Shown piece by piece: positions 42,207 to 51,759 of a DNA stretch of 64,000 nt (position 1 is the stretch's first letter; every line of letters starts with the position of its first letter). The stretch covers positions 18,046-82,045 of the forward strand of contig NZ_JAMFLG010000022.1 in the NCBI RefSeq assembly GCF_023502205.1, given 5' to 3'. A model generated the notes under the pieces. It had not been told where the DNA came from. It worked only from the letters and a program-made list of their open reading frames with translations, and searched no databases. Source of the DNA: Aquiflexum sp. TKW24L. Its GTDB lineage: Bacteria > Bacteroidota > Bacteroidia > Cytophagales > Cyclobacteriaceae. The position numbers and the translations under genes were made by a program.

Positions 42207-43256
42207 TTATGTTTTTCCAAACCTAGCAATGTTTACTTCTTTTTCAGGTTGGTGACTAGATAAAAGCATTTCAACCATCATATTGCTATAATAAGGAATC
42301 AAAGATACTCCTTTCGCCCCGAAACCATTGAAAATATAAACGCCCGGAAAGTCAGGATGTTCACCGATAATTGGTTTTCGGTCTTTTGTTGCCGGACGGA
42401 TTCCGAAACGATGACTTTGGATGGCAGAAACTTCTTCCGGAACCAGCTTCTCTAGTTTTTCTAACAATTCATTTTTGGCATTTTCGGTGGGCCCCTGATC
42501 CAAATCATGCCAAGTGTAGGTCGATCCGACTCTTAGATTTCCGTTGGGAAGAGTGATTCTAAAAACCCCACGATTGATGATTTCGTCAGGATGGAAACGC
42601 TGTACCAAGTCAAGTATTTCACCCTTGACCGGTGCGAATGGCAAATTTGAAAAATAACGGCTTTTCATCGCCCCAAGTCCATTACAATAAACGATTCCTT
42701 TGGCCGAAATACCTTTGTATCTAAATCCATCTCTGTCTCCTTCAAGAAATTCCTCTTCAAACTCTTCTTCAAGAAGTAGATTTCTATTTTTCAAATAGGC
42801 GGAATAGGCGTCCAAAAGTGCATTGATATCCACGTAACCTGAATTTTTTAATAGTATGCCTCCAAAGGGATTGATGACCTCAGGAAACAATTCCTTCGAA
42901 AATATTTCCTCGAAATAGGGTTCAAATCCAGGATCGCCTGTTTTTCCCATCCATTCATTTTGTTCTTCTATATTTAGGAATGGACGGTATATATTCTTTT
43001 TGTAGAGAAATTTTGTTCCTAAAAGTCCTTCTAGCTGAAAATAAAGGGGTTCTATTTCCGGAAAAAGCAAATCTGCATTCCAGGTTTTAACCATTTTTTT
43101 GCCTGTGATCGGATTATAAAGACCTGCTGCTATCCGGCTGCTTTGATTGGCATTGGGAAGGTCAATGACCATCACTTTTTTGCCAAGCTGTAATAATCTA
43201 TGTGACAATATCGTACCGGCCAATCCCTGACCAATAAGTAAAAAATCAACTTCCAT
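42207..43256 (-). CDS. FAD-dependent oxidoreductase, DAO family
   Basis: 349 residues from the ATG at 43254-43256 (MEVDFLLIGQGLAGTILSHRL), which places the FAD-binding G-x-G-x-x-G at the very N-terminus. A second FAD contact appears in the C-terminal FGIRPATKDRKPIIGEHPDFPGVYIFNGFGAKGVSL. This is the D-amino-acid-oxidase/glycine-oxidase-like fold; substrate not determinable. Begins an operon with the propeller/barrel gene (41-base gap) and yicC, and is divergent from the metallo-hydrolase gene at 43312. Confidence 0.88.
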   Translation of the reverse strand: MEVDFLLIGQGLAGTILSHRLLQLGKKVMVIDLPNANQSSRIAAGLYNPITGKKMVKTWNADLLFPEIEPLYFQLEGLLGTKFLYKKNIYRPFLNIEEQNEWMGKTGDPGFEPYFEEIFSKELFPEVINPFGGILLKNSGYVDINALLDAYSAYLKNRNLLLEEEFEEEFLEGDRDGFRYKGISAKGIVYCNGLGAMKSRYFSNLPFAPVKGEILDLVQRFHPDEIINRGVFRITLPNGNLRVGSTYTWHDLDQGPTENAKNELLEKLEKLVPEEVSAIQSHRFGIRPATKDRKPIIGEHPDFPGVYIFNGFGAKGVSLIPYYSNMMVEMLLSSHQPEKEVNIARFGKT

Positions 43257-43311
43257 GGTCAAAATTAGTTTCTTTATTCGTTATTTTGAGTTGGTTATAA
43301 AAAGATTTACC

Positions 43312-43965
43312 ATGCTTCAGATCAAAACATTCACATTCAACCCTTTTTACGAAAACACCTACATTCTTTTTGACGAGACAAAAGACGCGGTAATTTTTGA
43401 TCCGGGCTGTTTTGAGAAAAATGAAAAAGAATCCCTCTCCACATTCATCGAAACTGAAGGTTTGAAAATCAAACAGTTAATCAATACCCATTGCCACATT
43501 GACCATGTGCTGGGAAATGCATATGTGAAAAATAAATATGGAGTGCCACTATTGATCCACCGCAAGGAGATTGCCGTACTCAAATCGGTGAAAGCTTACG
43601 CTCCGAATTATGGTTTTCCGGCATATGAAGAAACCGAACCTGATATATTTTTAGATGAAAATCAAAAAATAACGATTGGTAACCAAACACTAGATATTCT
43701 TTTTGTCCCCGGACATGCACCGGGACACCTGGTTTTCTACCATAAACCCACAGGAATTTGCATTGCAGGAGATACGCTATTTCAGGGCAGCATCGGGAGA
43801 ACTGACTTGCCGGGAGGAGACCATCAAACACTCCTGAATGCTATCAAGAAAGAATTGTTCAACTTACCTGAAGATACCACCGTATATCCCGGACATGGTC
43901 CTGAAACCACCATCGGTGAGGAGAAAGAAAACAACCCCTTTGTAGGTAAACGTGCCAGATACTAG
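43312..43965 (+). CDS. MBL-fold metallo-hydrolase (glyoxalase II-like)
   Basis: 217 residues. The ATG at 43312 (MLQIKTFTFNPFYENTYIL) is chosen; the longer frame overlaps the divergent gene. The metal site is H60-C-H62-I-D64-H65 in NTHCHIDH, followed by the third and fourth site histidines in VPGHAPGHL and the Asp in AGDTLFQGSIGR. It is the class of hydroxyacylglutathione hydrolase-like or persulfide dioxygenase-like enzymes; exact substrate is unknown. First gene of a tight operon with pssA, porU, porV and the M16 gene. Confidence 0.9.
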   Translation: MLQIKTFTFNPFYENTYILFDETKDAVIFDPGCFEKNEKESLSTFIETEGLKIKQLINTHCHIDHVLGNAYVKNKYGVPLLIHRKEIAVLKSVKAYAPNYGFPAYEETEPDIFLDENQKITIGNQTLDILFVPGHAPGHLVFYHKPTGICIAGDTLFQGSIGRTDLPGGDHQTLLNAIKKELFNLPEDTTVYPGHGPETTIGEEKENNPFVGKRARY

Positions 43966-44658
43966 ATGATCAAACAACATATTCCAAATGCCCTGACTTC
44001 CCTAAACCTTGCTGCCGGCATGGTTGGGATACTTTTTGTACTTGACGGCCAAATTGAATATGGTGCCTATATGATATTTCTGGCTGCAATATTCGATTTT
44101 TTGGATGGTTTTGTGGCAAGGATGCTCAAAGTCAGCGGAGAATTAGGAAAGCAACTCGATTCCTTGGCAGACATGGTCACCTTTGGTGTGCTACCTGCAT
44201 TTATCCTGTTTTCGATGATCGAATCCAATACTGAAAATGTCTATCTGCCTTACGCTGCATTTTTGATTGGTATATTTTCCGCATTGAGACTCGCAAAATT
44301 CAACATTGATGAGCGCCAATCGGATAGGTTTATCGGAGTTCCTACTCCAGCCAATGCACTTCTGATCAGCACTCTTCCATTTTTGGCAGAAAAATCCCCT
44401 TTCTTTGAAAGCTTATTGTCAAACCCAATCTTCTTGGTCGGATTAGGTCTCGTAATGTCGTTTTTACTTGTCGCTGAGCTTCCACTCATTGCTTTGAAGT
44501 TTAAAGATTTCTCTTTTTCAAAGAATATATTCAGGTATTTGGTGCTCGGCACCTCCCTTATCTCACTCATTCTCTTAGGGATAGCTGGGATTCCGTTTGC
44601 GATAATTTTGTATATTGCGCTCTCGTTTATTGAGGCAGTAATCACCCGCAATGCTTAG
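43966..44658 (+). CDS. pssA: CDP-diacylglycerol-serine O-phosphatidyltransferase
   Basis: 230-residue inner-membrane enzyme making phosphatidylserine, precursor of phosphatidylethanolamine. The CDP-alcohol phosphotransferase motif D-G-x2-A-R-x8-G-x3-D-x3-D is complete at residues 47-69 (DG48, AR52, G61, D65, D69). About six to eight membrane segments. Its ATG directly follows the preceding stop, and its 3' end overlaps porU by eight bases. Confidence 0.93.
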   Translation: MIKQHIPNALTSLNLAAGMVGILFVLDGQIEYGAYMIFLAAIFDFLDGFVARMLKVSGELGKQLDSLADMVTFGVLPAFILFSMIESNTENVYLPYAAFLIGIFSALRLAKFNIDERQSDRFIGVPTPANALLISTLPFLAEKSPFFESLLSNPIFLVGLGLVMSFLLVAELPLIALKFKDFSFSKNIFRYLVLGTSLISLILLGIAGIPFAIILYIALSFIEAVITRNA

Positions 44659-47600
44659 CAGTCAATTTCAAAAAAAATATTACCTAGGAATAGTAGTCAT
44701 ACTGTTCCTTTTTTGCTTTGAAGCTATTGCCCAATCCAATCCCACTTTCTATAAGTTTCCGGTTATTGAATCCGGTGTCTACAAAATAAGCGAAGGACAG
44801 ATTAGGAATCTTGGATTTGAAAATATTACCGAGGTTTCCATTTTTGGCTTTCCCGGCATGTTACCCCAAAAACTTGATAGCCTTCAACTTACCCTGCAAG
44901 AAATTCCCTCCAAAATCATTGAAAATGAAGTTTTTTTCTTTGCCCAAGGGCCAAATCAGATTATAGTAAATGAGGATGGACTAGCATACCAACACCATTA
45001 TTACGCTGATACGCTTTATTACTTAATTGGAAAAAAAATCACAGGGAATGAAATTTCCAATTCAGAAAATCAAACCATATCCCCTCTCAGTGGAGGAAAA
45101 TTATTCCAAATCCAAAGCAAAAAATGGGAGGAATCTAACATATTGAATTCGGGACGGGATTGGTATTCCCAACCATTATTCATTGGTCAATCATTGACAT
45201 TTTCTTTTGATGTGCCAATTGGTTCATCCGGACCATCTGCATTGAAGGTGGGTTTGATGGCGCAATCCTTGACTGAAAGCACCTTCAGGGTATTTGCAGA
45301 TGGACAAAACATCGGACAAAGCACCATTCAGCCGATTCCAAATACTACTTATGGGATAAAGGGGAGGGAAAAAACAGAGGTATTTACTATCCCACAAACT
45401 TCATCTCCGACGATGGGGTTTAGGGTTAATTTTCAAAGTGCAAATGCCAACGGAATGGGGTATCTGGATTTTGCCATATTGTCAACGCCATATATGAGTG
45501 ACAATATTGGTACTGGGATTTTTTACAACCCTGAAGCTGCCAATCATTTTTCCTTCTCTCCTAACAAAACTATTTGGAAAATCTCAAACCCCTTTGGAAT
45601 CACCCAAGAAAATGGAAGTGTTCATCTCGGAAAAGGAGATAGGATAGCTGTTTTTGAACCAAATCAAGTGAAGTCAATTATCAACTTCCGATTGGCAAAT
45701 ACAGGTTTGAGGACAGACAATTCAGCCCCTCAACTGTTGATTGTCACACACAAATCATTGCGCTCACAGGCGCAGCGGCTTTCATCCCATAAAAATCAAA
45801 CAGGAATCAAAAGTAGCGTGGTGGTATTGGAGGATATTTATGACAGCTTTGGTTACGGCAATCCTGACATCACATCCATCAGGAATTTAATAGCCCACTA
45901 TTACCATGCTTCAGGAAACCTGAAAAATGTGCTATTCCTTGGCAAAGGAACCTTTGATCATAAATCCAAACTTGGAGGAAGGCCAAACTTTGTGCCCACG
46001 TACAGCTCAAGAAACAGCCTCAATCCATTGACGACCTACAGTTCGGATGATTATTTTGGTTTTGTAAATTGGGGTCAGGGACAATGGGACGAGTCCAATG
46101 CAGGCGATGAACAATTGCAGATCGGGTTAGGCAGAATCCCCGCGATATCAGTGGCCGAGGCAAGAGAAATGGTGGACAAAATAATTGCCTATGAAAATGG
46201 GATTTCAAACCAAGGGGAATGGAAAAGGAATATTGCATTTTTTGCGGATGACGGGGACAACAACATCCATTTGAAAGATGCAGAAGTACATTACAATTAT
46301 CTTTCGGAGAATCATCCTGAGTATTTGGTTAAAAAACTTTATCTGGACAGGTATGAACAAATTAGGTCAGGCACAGCCCAAAGTTCACCCTCAGCCAAAG
46401 CAGCGTTAAAATCCACCATCGAAGAGGGGGTCTTGATCCTTAATTATATCGGTCACGGCAATGAATCAACCTTAACAGCGGAAAGGGCTTTTACCATATC
46501 TGACATTTATGATTGGCCCGAAAACCCTTTGCTACCCTTGTTCGTCACTGCAACCTGTGAATTTGGAAGACACGACAGCCCATACCTTAGATCAGGTGCA
46601 GAGGAATTGCTTTTTGCCGTAAAAAAAGGCGCAATCGGAATGCTGACCACAGGAAGGCCGGTTTTTAGCAGCGTGAATTTTGCTTTAAATACCGCTTTTA
46701 TAGAGTCTGTATTTGAAAAAGACAAGGGGGAAACACGGGATTTGGGAGAAATATTTAAGATTACAAAAAACAATAGCCTCAATGGGCCCTTCAATAGAAA
46801 TTTTTCACTTCTCGGTGATCCCTCTTTAAAATTGGCAGTGCCTGAACTGACAACTCAAACTGATCCGATCTGGGATGTCATTTTGGAAACAGAAACAGAT
46901 ACTTTGCGGGCAATGCAGCAAATTCAGATCAAGGGGAAAATAATAGACCCATTGACCGGAGCAATGCTTCCTACAAGCAACGGGACTTATAACATCCAAA
47001 TCTCAGACCAACCTCAATTGCTGAAATCACTTGGGGACGAGAGTTCACCAGTTGAATTTCTCGAAGAAGTGAATGTATTGTTTAGGGGAAAGGGAGAAGT
47101 CAAAGACGGTGGCTTTACTGCCAATATATTTATTCCAAAAAATATTGACAGTAAAGTCGGAATAGGCAACATCAGGTTGTTTGCAAGTCTGGATCAAAAC
47201 GGCGAGGAAGCAATGGGCGCTATTCAGATTCCTATTGGTGGCCGCACAACCATCCTCACTGATGACAAGATTGGACCAAAAATCCGATTTGGATTTGGAC
47301 AAAACCAAACTGACGGAAGCCAATCTTTTCCCTTTTCGAATCTCCCATTAACAATTTTACTAGAGGATGAAAGCGGGATCAACATTTCTTCCCAAGTCTC
47401 AGGACAGGACATAGAATTGACAATAAATGACCAAGCCCCTAAAATCCTCAACCCGTTTTTCAAGGCAAAAAACAATGGCTTTAAAGAGGGTGAAATCAAC
47501 ACCTTACTTGCTGACCTGATGGAAGGAAAAAATACCCTTACGCTTTCGGCTTGGGACAATGTGGGAAACAGGTCTGAAGTCAGGGAAGAAATTGAAATTA

Positions 47601-47923
47601 AAGGTTCATTGGAATTGAAAATTTTGGGCCATACAACTTACCCAAACCCTGCAACAGAAAGCAGCAAATTTCGGTTAACCCACAATAGACCCAATGAGAC
47701 TGTTAATCTCGAATTAAAGATTTATTCTATTCTCGGCAGTGAAATATTTTCAATGACCCGCCGTTATGTAGAAGCTGATTTTTTACTGGATGGGATCGAA
47801 TGGAATTTTTTCCGTTCAACAACCAAATATCCCGTAAAAGGAACTTATATTTACACCCTAACGCTCAGTTCAGAAAAAGACAATTCATCTGCAACTAAGA
47901 GCGGAAAAATTATTATTCAATGA
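44651..47923 (+). CDS. porU: Type IX secretion system sortase PorU
   Basis: 1090 residues. Signal peptide (1-28, ending EAIAQS), N-terminal beta-domain, then a gingipain-like C25 peptidase domain with the catalytic pair His602 (NYIGHGN) and Cys636 (TATCEFGRHD), 34 apart as in gingipains. A long beta-sandwich region follows, and a type A C-terminal secretion signal is visible (PNPATESSKF, then GTYIYTLTLS and KSGKIIIQ). PorU removes this signal from cargo and links it to A-LPS at the cell surface. It overlaps pssA by eight bases and porV by four. Confidence 0.95.
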   Translation: MLSSQFQKKYYLGIVVILFLFCFEAIAQSNPTFYKFPVIESGVYKISEGQIRNLGFENITEVSIFGFPGMLPQKLDSLQLTLQEIPSKIIENEVFFFAQGPNQIIVNEDGLAYQHHYYADTLYYLIGKKITGNEISNSENQTISPLSGGKLFQIQSKKWEESNILNSGRDWYSQPLFIGQSLTFSFDVPIGSSGPSALKVGLMAQSLTESTFRVFADGQNIGQSTIQPIPNTTYGIKGREKTEVFTIPQTSSPTMGFRVNFQSANANGMGYLDFAILSTPYMSDNIGTGIFYNPEAANHFSFSPNKTIWKISNPFGITQENGSVHLGKGDRIAVFEPNQVKSIINFRLANTGLRTDNSAPQLLIVTHKSLRSQAQRLSSHKNQTGIKSSVVVLEDIYDSFGYGNPDITSIRNLIAHYYHASGNLKNVLFLGKGTFDHKSKLGGRPNFVPTYSSRNSLNPLTTYSSDDYFGFVNWGQGQWDESNAGDEQLQIGLGRIPAISVAEAREMVDKIIAYENGISNQGEWKRNIAFFADDGDNNIHLKDAEVHYNYLSENHPEYLVKKLYLDRYEQIRSGTAQSSPSAKAALKSTIEEGVLILNYIGHGNESTLTAERAFTISDIYDWPENPLLPLFVTATCEFGRHDSPYLRSGAEELLFAVKKGAIGMLTTGRPVFSSVNFALNTAFIESVFEKDKGETRDLGEIFKITKNNSLNGPFNRNFSLLGDPSLKLAVPELTTQTDPIWDVILETETDTLRAMQQIQIKGKIIDPLTGAMLPTSNGTYNIQISDQPQLLKSLGDESSPVEFLEEVNVLFRGKGEVKDGGFTANIFIPKNIDSKVGIGNIRLFASLDQNGEEAMGAIQIPIGGRTTILTDDKIGPKIRFGFGQNQTDGSQSFPFSNLPLTILLEDESGINISSQVSGQDIELTINDQAPKILNPFFKAKNNGFKEGEINTLLADLMEGKNTLTLSAWDNVGNRSEVREEIEIKGSLELKILGHTTYPNPATESSKFRLTHNRPNETVNLELKIYSILGSEIFSMTRRYVEADFLLDGIEWNFFRSTTKYPVKGTYIYTLTLSSEKDNSSATKSGKIIIQ

Positions 47924-49137
47924 AAATAAAGATGAAACCCCTTTTCACCCTTTTGACTTTTTTAGGGATATTCCTATTGACATTACCTGTTAATGGGCAA
48001 AATTCGACCATTGTTTCAGGTCAAGATCCAAATAGAAGAGTAATTACCACAGCTGTTCCATTTTTGAATTTCGCACCTGACAGTAGACATTCTGCCATGG
48101 GTGATGCCGGTGTGGCCACAAGCCCCGATGCATTTTCCGCACATTGGAATGCAGGTAAGTTGGCATTCATCGACACCGATATGGGTGTCTCTCTTTCCTA
48201 TTCGCCATGGTTGGGTAGATTGGTAAATGACATGTCCTTGAGCTACCTGACTTTCTACCGCAAAATCGATGACAAATCCGCTTGGGGCTTTGACCTGAGG
48301 TATTTCAATATGGGAGACATCCAACTGACGGACGGAAGAGGCAATGAACTAGGAGAGTTTACGCCTAGAGATATAGCGGTAGGCGGAACTTATTCCAGAA
48401 AATTATCAGAAAAACTTGGCTTGGGTTTATCAGCAAGGTTTATACATTCTAACCTATCGGGAAATATCTCTTCTTCAGGTGGAGCAGAGAGTAGACCAGG
48501 TGTCACTATTGGTACTGACGTCGGATTATACTATAACACGGAAATACTTACAGGAAATAAATCTGGAGAATTCTCCTGGGGTGTGTCTATCAACAACATC
48601 GGTCCGAAGATCACTTACAACAGTGCCGATGACCTGGATTTTATACCAACTAATTTCAGAATAGGAACAGCCTACCTGATGAATATCAATGAATACAATT
48701 CACTGACTTTCACTTTGGATTTCAACAAACTGATGGTTCCGTCTCCCCCTGTTTTGTTAAGGGATGAAAACGGCGCATTGCAAACAGATGATAACGGTGA
48801 TTTCATCATAGAAAGAGGAAGAGATCCAAATAGACCGTTGATCAACGGAATGTTCACTTCATTCTTTGATGCGCCTGATGGATTCAGCGAAGAAATGCAG
48901 GAGGTCATGATTTCATTCGGTATGGAATACAAGTACAACAACGTATTTGCATTGAGGACGGGTTATTTCTACGAAAACCCAAACAAAGGCGGTAGAAGAT
49001 ATTTTACCATGGGTTTTGGAATTGATTACAATAAACTTGGTTTTGATTTCTCTTATCTAGTTCCTCAGGTACAAAACCATCCTTTGGCCGAAACTTTAAG
49101 ATTGTCATTGACTTATACCATTGCCGGAAGAGAATAA
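47920..49137 (+). CDS. porV: Type IX secretion system outer-membrane protein PorV (LptO)
   Basis: 405 residues: signal peptide (about 1-27) and a FadL-like outer-membrane barrel with the family hallmark TAVPFLNFAPDSRHSAMGDAGVAT near the mature N-terminus and SAHWNAGKLAF. PorV binds cargo C-terminal domains released from SprA and carries them to the PorU attachment complex. The start overlaps the porU stop by four bases and the stop overlaps the next start by one, so the genes are translationally coupled. Confidence 0.95.
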   Translation: MKIKMKPLFTLLTFLGIFLLTLPVNGQNSTIVSGQDPNRRVITTAVPFLNFAPDSRHSAMGDAGVATSPDAFSAHWNAGKLAFIDTDMGVSLSYSPWLGRLVNDMSLSYLTFYRKIDDKSAWGFDLRYFNMGDIQLTDGRGNELGEFTPRDIAVGGTYSRKLSEKLGLGLSARFIHSNLSGNISSSGGAESRPGVTIGTDVGLYYNTEILTGNKSGEFSWGVSINNIGPKITYNSADDLDFIPTNFRIGTAYLMNINEYNSLTFTLDFNKLMVPSPPVLLRDENGALQTDDNGDFIIERGRDPNRPLINGMFTSFFDAPDGFSEEMQEVMISFGMEYKYNNVFALRTGYFYENPNKGGRRYFTMGFGIDYNKLGFDFSYLVPQVQNHPLAETLRLSLTYTIAGRE

Positions 49138-50399
49138 TGCTGGATAGATCCAAAGCACCTGATTTTAAAATACCCTCATCAATAGAATTTCCAACACCAA
49201 TACAAAGGACTCTTCCAAACGGAGTCCATTTGTATTTTATACCCACTCCGGAAATCGATGCGGTCAAACTGGAAATCAGTTCGACCATCAATGAGAGTTC
49301 TAACAATAAATTGTTGGTTCCCTACTTTGCACTAGAGATGGTCACGGAAGGTACCAATACCAAAGATGCCGCTCAGCTGGATGATTTCTTTGATACATAT
49401 GCCTCAGAAGTTGAGACCGAATCAGGGTTTGAAAATCATGGACTTTCTATTCTGACTACCAAAAAGCATTTCGATAAAGTTTTGCCTGTTTTCAGGGAAT
49501 TGCTGACGGAAGCGACTTTTCCAGAAAAAGAACTTTCCAAAAGGAAAAAGCAAAAAGCACTAAGCATCCATATCAACCGTGACAAGAATAGCCACAGGGC
49601 TTCTCAACTTTTCAGAAGAGCACTCTTTGGAGAAAACCATCCTTTTGGACAGATTGCCGAGGAGAAAGACGTAGACGCAGTCAGCCATGAGGATTTGATT
49701 GATTTTTACAAAGAAGACCTTTGGACCAATTCTGAAATTTTTCTTACAGGTAACCTCGATGAATCTCAGATGAATGATATCATGAGAGAAATTGGCAATA
49801 TTCCAGTAGATTTTTTTCCCAATCCCGCCATTAACTTACCAAACCAAAACCAGGGAAAGTTAATTGAGGAAAAAGAAAAATCTGTTCAGAGCAGCATTCG
49901 TATTGGCTGTCACCTGATCCCAAAAAGCCATCCGGATTATTTCAAATTGAACCTGATGAATACCATTTTGGGAGGTTATTTCGGAAGTAGGTTGATCAAA
50001 AATATCAGGGAAGACAAAGGCCATACTTATGGTATTTACAGCAGCATTGGAGGCCTGAGGCATACAGATTACTGGGTGGTCATGGCTGACGTGATCAAAG
50101 AACATGGTGAAGCTGTCATCGACGAGGTCTATAAAGAGATAGATAAACTTAAATATGAGCCTGTATCAGCCCACGAACTTGAGGTAGTCAGAAACTACAT
50201 GGTTGGAAAGCTATTGTCACAATTCAGTTCTGGTTTTGAACTCATCGGAAGATTCAAATCCATACACCAAGCCGGATTGGATTTTGGTTTTTACCAACAG
50301 CATCTTGAGTATATCCTGAGAGCCACACCTGAGGACATCATGGAGGTTTCCAATAAATACCTTCTCCGCGAAAAAATGGTAGAGGTTATAGTGGGTTGA
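49137..50399 (+). CDS. M16 family peptidase-like protein, zinc site lost
   Basis: 420 residues of the pitrilysin/processing-peptidase fold, one full two-domain unit: N-domain about 20-225 and C-domain about 230-420 with GGYFGSRLIKNIREDKGHTYGIYSS. In active M16 enzymes the N-domain has H-x-x-E-H; here the same place reads Y63-F-A-L66-E67, so no metal ligand remains. Two-protein M16 systems pair one active and one inactive subunit; this would be the inactive, Arg/Tyr-bearing type. The partner is not in the window. It is translationally coupled to porV, and its 3' end overlaps the convergent glycosyltransferase by 14 bases. No signal peptide seen. Confidence 0.85.
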   Translation: MLDRSKAPDFKIPSSIEFPTPIQRTLPNGVHLYFIPTPEIDAVKLEISSTINESSNNKLLVPYFALEMVTEGTNTKDAAQLDDFFDTYASEVETESGFENHGLSILTTKKHFDKVLPVFRELLTEATFPEKELSKRKKQKALSIHINRDKNSHRASQLFRRALFGENHPFGQIAEEKDVDAVSHEDLIDFYKEDLWTNSEIFLTGNLDESQMNDIMREIGNIPVDFFPNPAINLPNQNQGKLIEEKEKSVQSSIRIGCHLIPKSHPDYFKLNLMNTILGGYFGSRLIKNIREDKGHTYGIYSSIGGLRHTDYWVVMADVIKEHGEAVIDEVYKEIDKLKYEPVSAHELEVVRNYMVGKLLSQFSSGFELIGRFKSIHQAGLDFGFYQQHLEYILRATPEDIMEVSNKYLLREKMVEVIVG

Positions 50400-51378
50400 T
50401 TTTTTTAAGTAGCAGGTATAATCCCGATACATCCATCTTCATTTTCGCCCAGGAGTTATACATGGACACCTTTGCTCCTTTGGCTCCGAGTTCTTTTGCC
50501 AAAGAGATAAAGCCGCGCGCGACTTCGAAATTGGCAGACAAAAGTGCATGCTTGGTTTCAAAAAGAATCCGCTTGATCAATGCTTTGTCCTCTTTTGGTC
50601 TCTTGTTCAATTTCTTGATCTTTTGGCAGACTTTTAAAGTGGATGGCAGCATTTCTGATTTTTTTGGCCGGTATTGTCCTGCCGAAAAAGATTTGGAATG
50701 GATTCTTTTTTTGATCCCAATATGGTTGGAAAAAACAAACTGATAATCTCTTGAAAGTCTGACCATGATATCAAAATCCTCGTACGAGAGATTTTCATCA
50801 TATCCACCGACTTTTGTAAAAATCTCCGAATCAAAAACCAAGGAAACGGAGGAAACCACATTACTTTCCACGATGCTGGTATAAAGATTTCCTATTTTAA
50901 TTTTCTGTTTGAGATGGCCATCCGAATCTCTTTTGTAATAAGTCTTTGTACTTCCATTTGGCATCACCAATTGGACATCTGAAAAACAACAAGCCGCACC
51001 GATGGACTCTTGGAGTTTAGCTACTGATAATGCAATGTGCCCCGGCAAAATGACATCATCCCCCGATAAATCTATGAGATACTTCCCCTTACTTTTTAAA
51101 AATACTTTATTGAAGGATTCACAATAAGGCATAGGTTCATTTCTGAATACCGTACTTATTGGAAATTTTGGGTGGTTTTTTCCAAGCCAATCTGTTATTA
51201 CCTGCCTTGAATTGTCTTTACTTCCATTATCGATGACAAACAATTCCAGATTTGGATACCCCTGATTATTGAGGCTCTCCAAAGTCTCTTTGATGAATGG
51301 GCTTTGGTTGAAAACAGTAAGGATTACAGTGACTAAGGGTGTGGAATCCATGTCTGACACAGTTTTTAGGATATTCAA
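50386..51378 (-). CDS. Glycosyltransferase family 2
   Basis: 330 residues of the GT-A fold: VTVILTVFNQSPFIKETLESL (about 16-36), FVIDNGSKDNS and a DxD-type motif in DLSGDDVILPGH (about 103-114) for nucleotide-sugar binding. The C-terminal third is basic and helical, possibly for membrane or acceptor contact. The sugar and acceptor cannot be read. It stands alone, convergent with the M16 gene and overlapping it by 14 bases; 381 bases of gene-free DNA lie upstream. Confidence 0.9.
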   Translation of the reverse strand: MNILKTVSDMDSTPLVTVILTVFNQSPFIKETLESLNNQGYPNLELFVIDNGSKDNSRQVITDWLGKNHPKFPISTVFRNEPMPYCESFNKVFLKSKGKYLIDLSGDDVILPGHIALSVAKLQESIGAACCFSDVQLVMPNGSTKTYYKRDSDGHLKQKIKIGNLYTSIVESNVVSSVSLVFDSEIFTKVGGYDENLSYEDFDIMVRLSRDYQFVFSNHIGIKKRIHSKSFSAGQYRPKKSEMLPSTLKVCQKIKKLNKRPKEDKALIKRILFETKHALLSANFEVARGFISLAKELGAKGAKVSMYNSWAKMKMDVSGLYLLLKKINPL

Positions 51379-51759
51379 ATGCTTGCTTTACATTCAAAAT
51401 TTGACGGAAAACATAAAACCATCATTTATGTGGCTACCTTAATCCAGATTAAATAACTTAAGATTCGGTACGGATTTTATGTTGAAAGGTCTCAAATTCA
51501 GACTTACAATTTTCGAAAACCTGACTCCTCAATTAACCTTATTACATAAAATCAAATGCCTTTCCACTTTTCTATCAAATGAGCCTGACCACTTTGGCTT
51601 TATATGGTTTCAGAACTTCCATTTTGGCATTGATACAAACGCCTATACTCCATGCTAAAATATCACTTATACTTGAATAGTTTTTTAATTGTAGGTTAAT
51701 TTGTCGGAAAGCTTCAATTTTCAATAACTATAGTACTAAAAGAGATCGATTTTGAACCT
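51379..51759. other. Intergenic region, nothing recognised
   Basis: 381 bases between divergent genes. AT-rich, no reading frame with coding character, no clear hairpin or TAnnTTTG box. Near its right end GAACCTTTGC (51754-51763) resembles the typA -7 region but lacks the TA. Confidence 0.45.
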
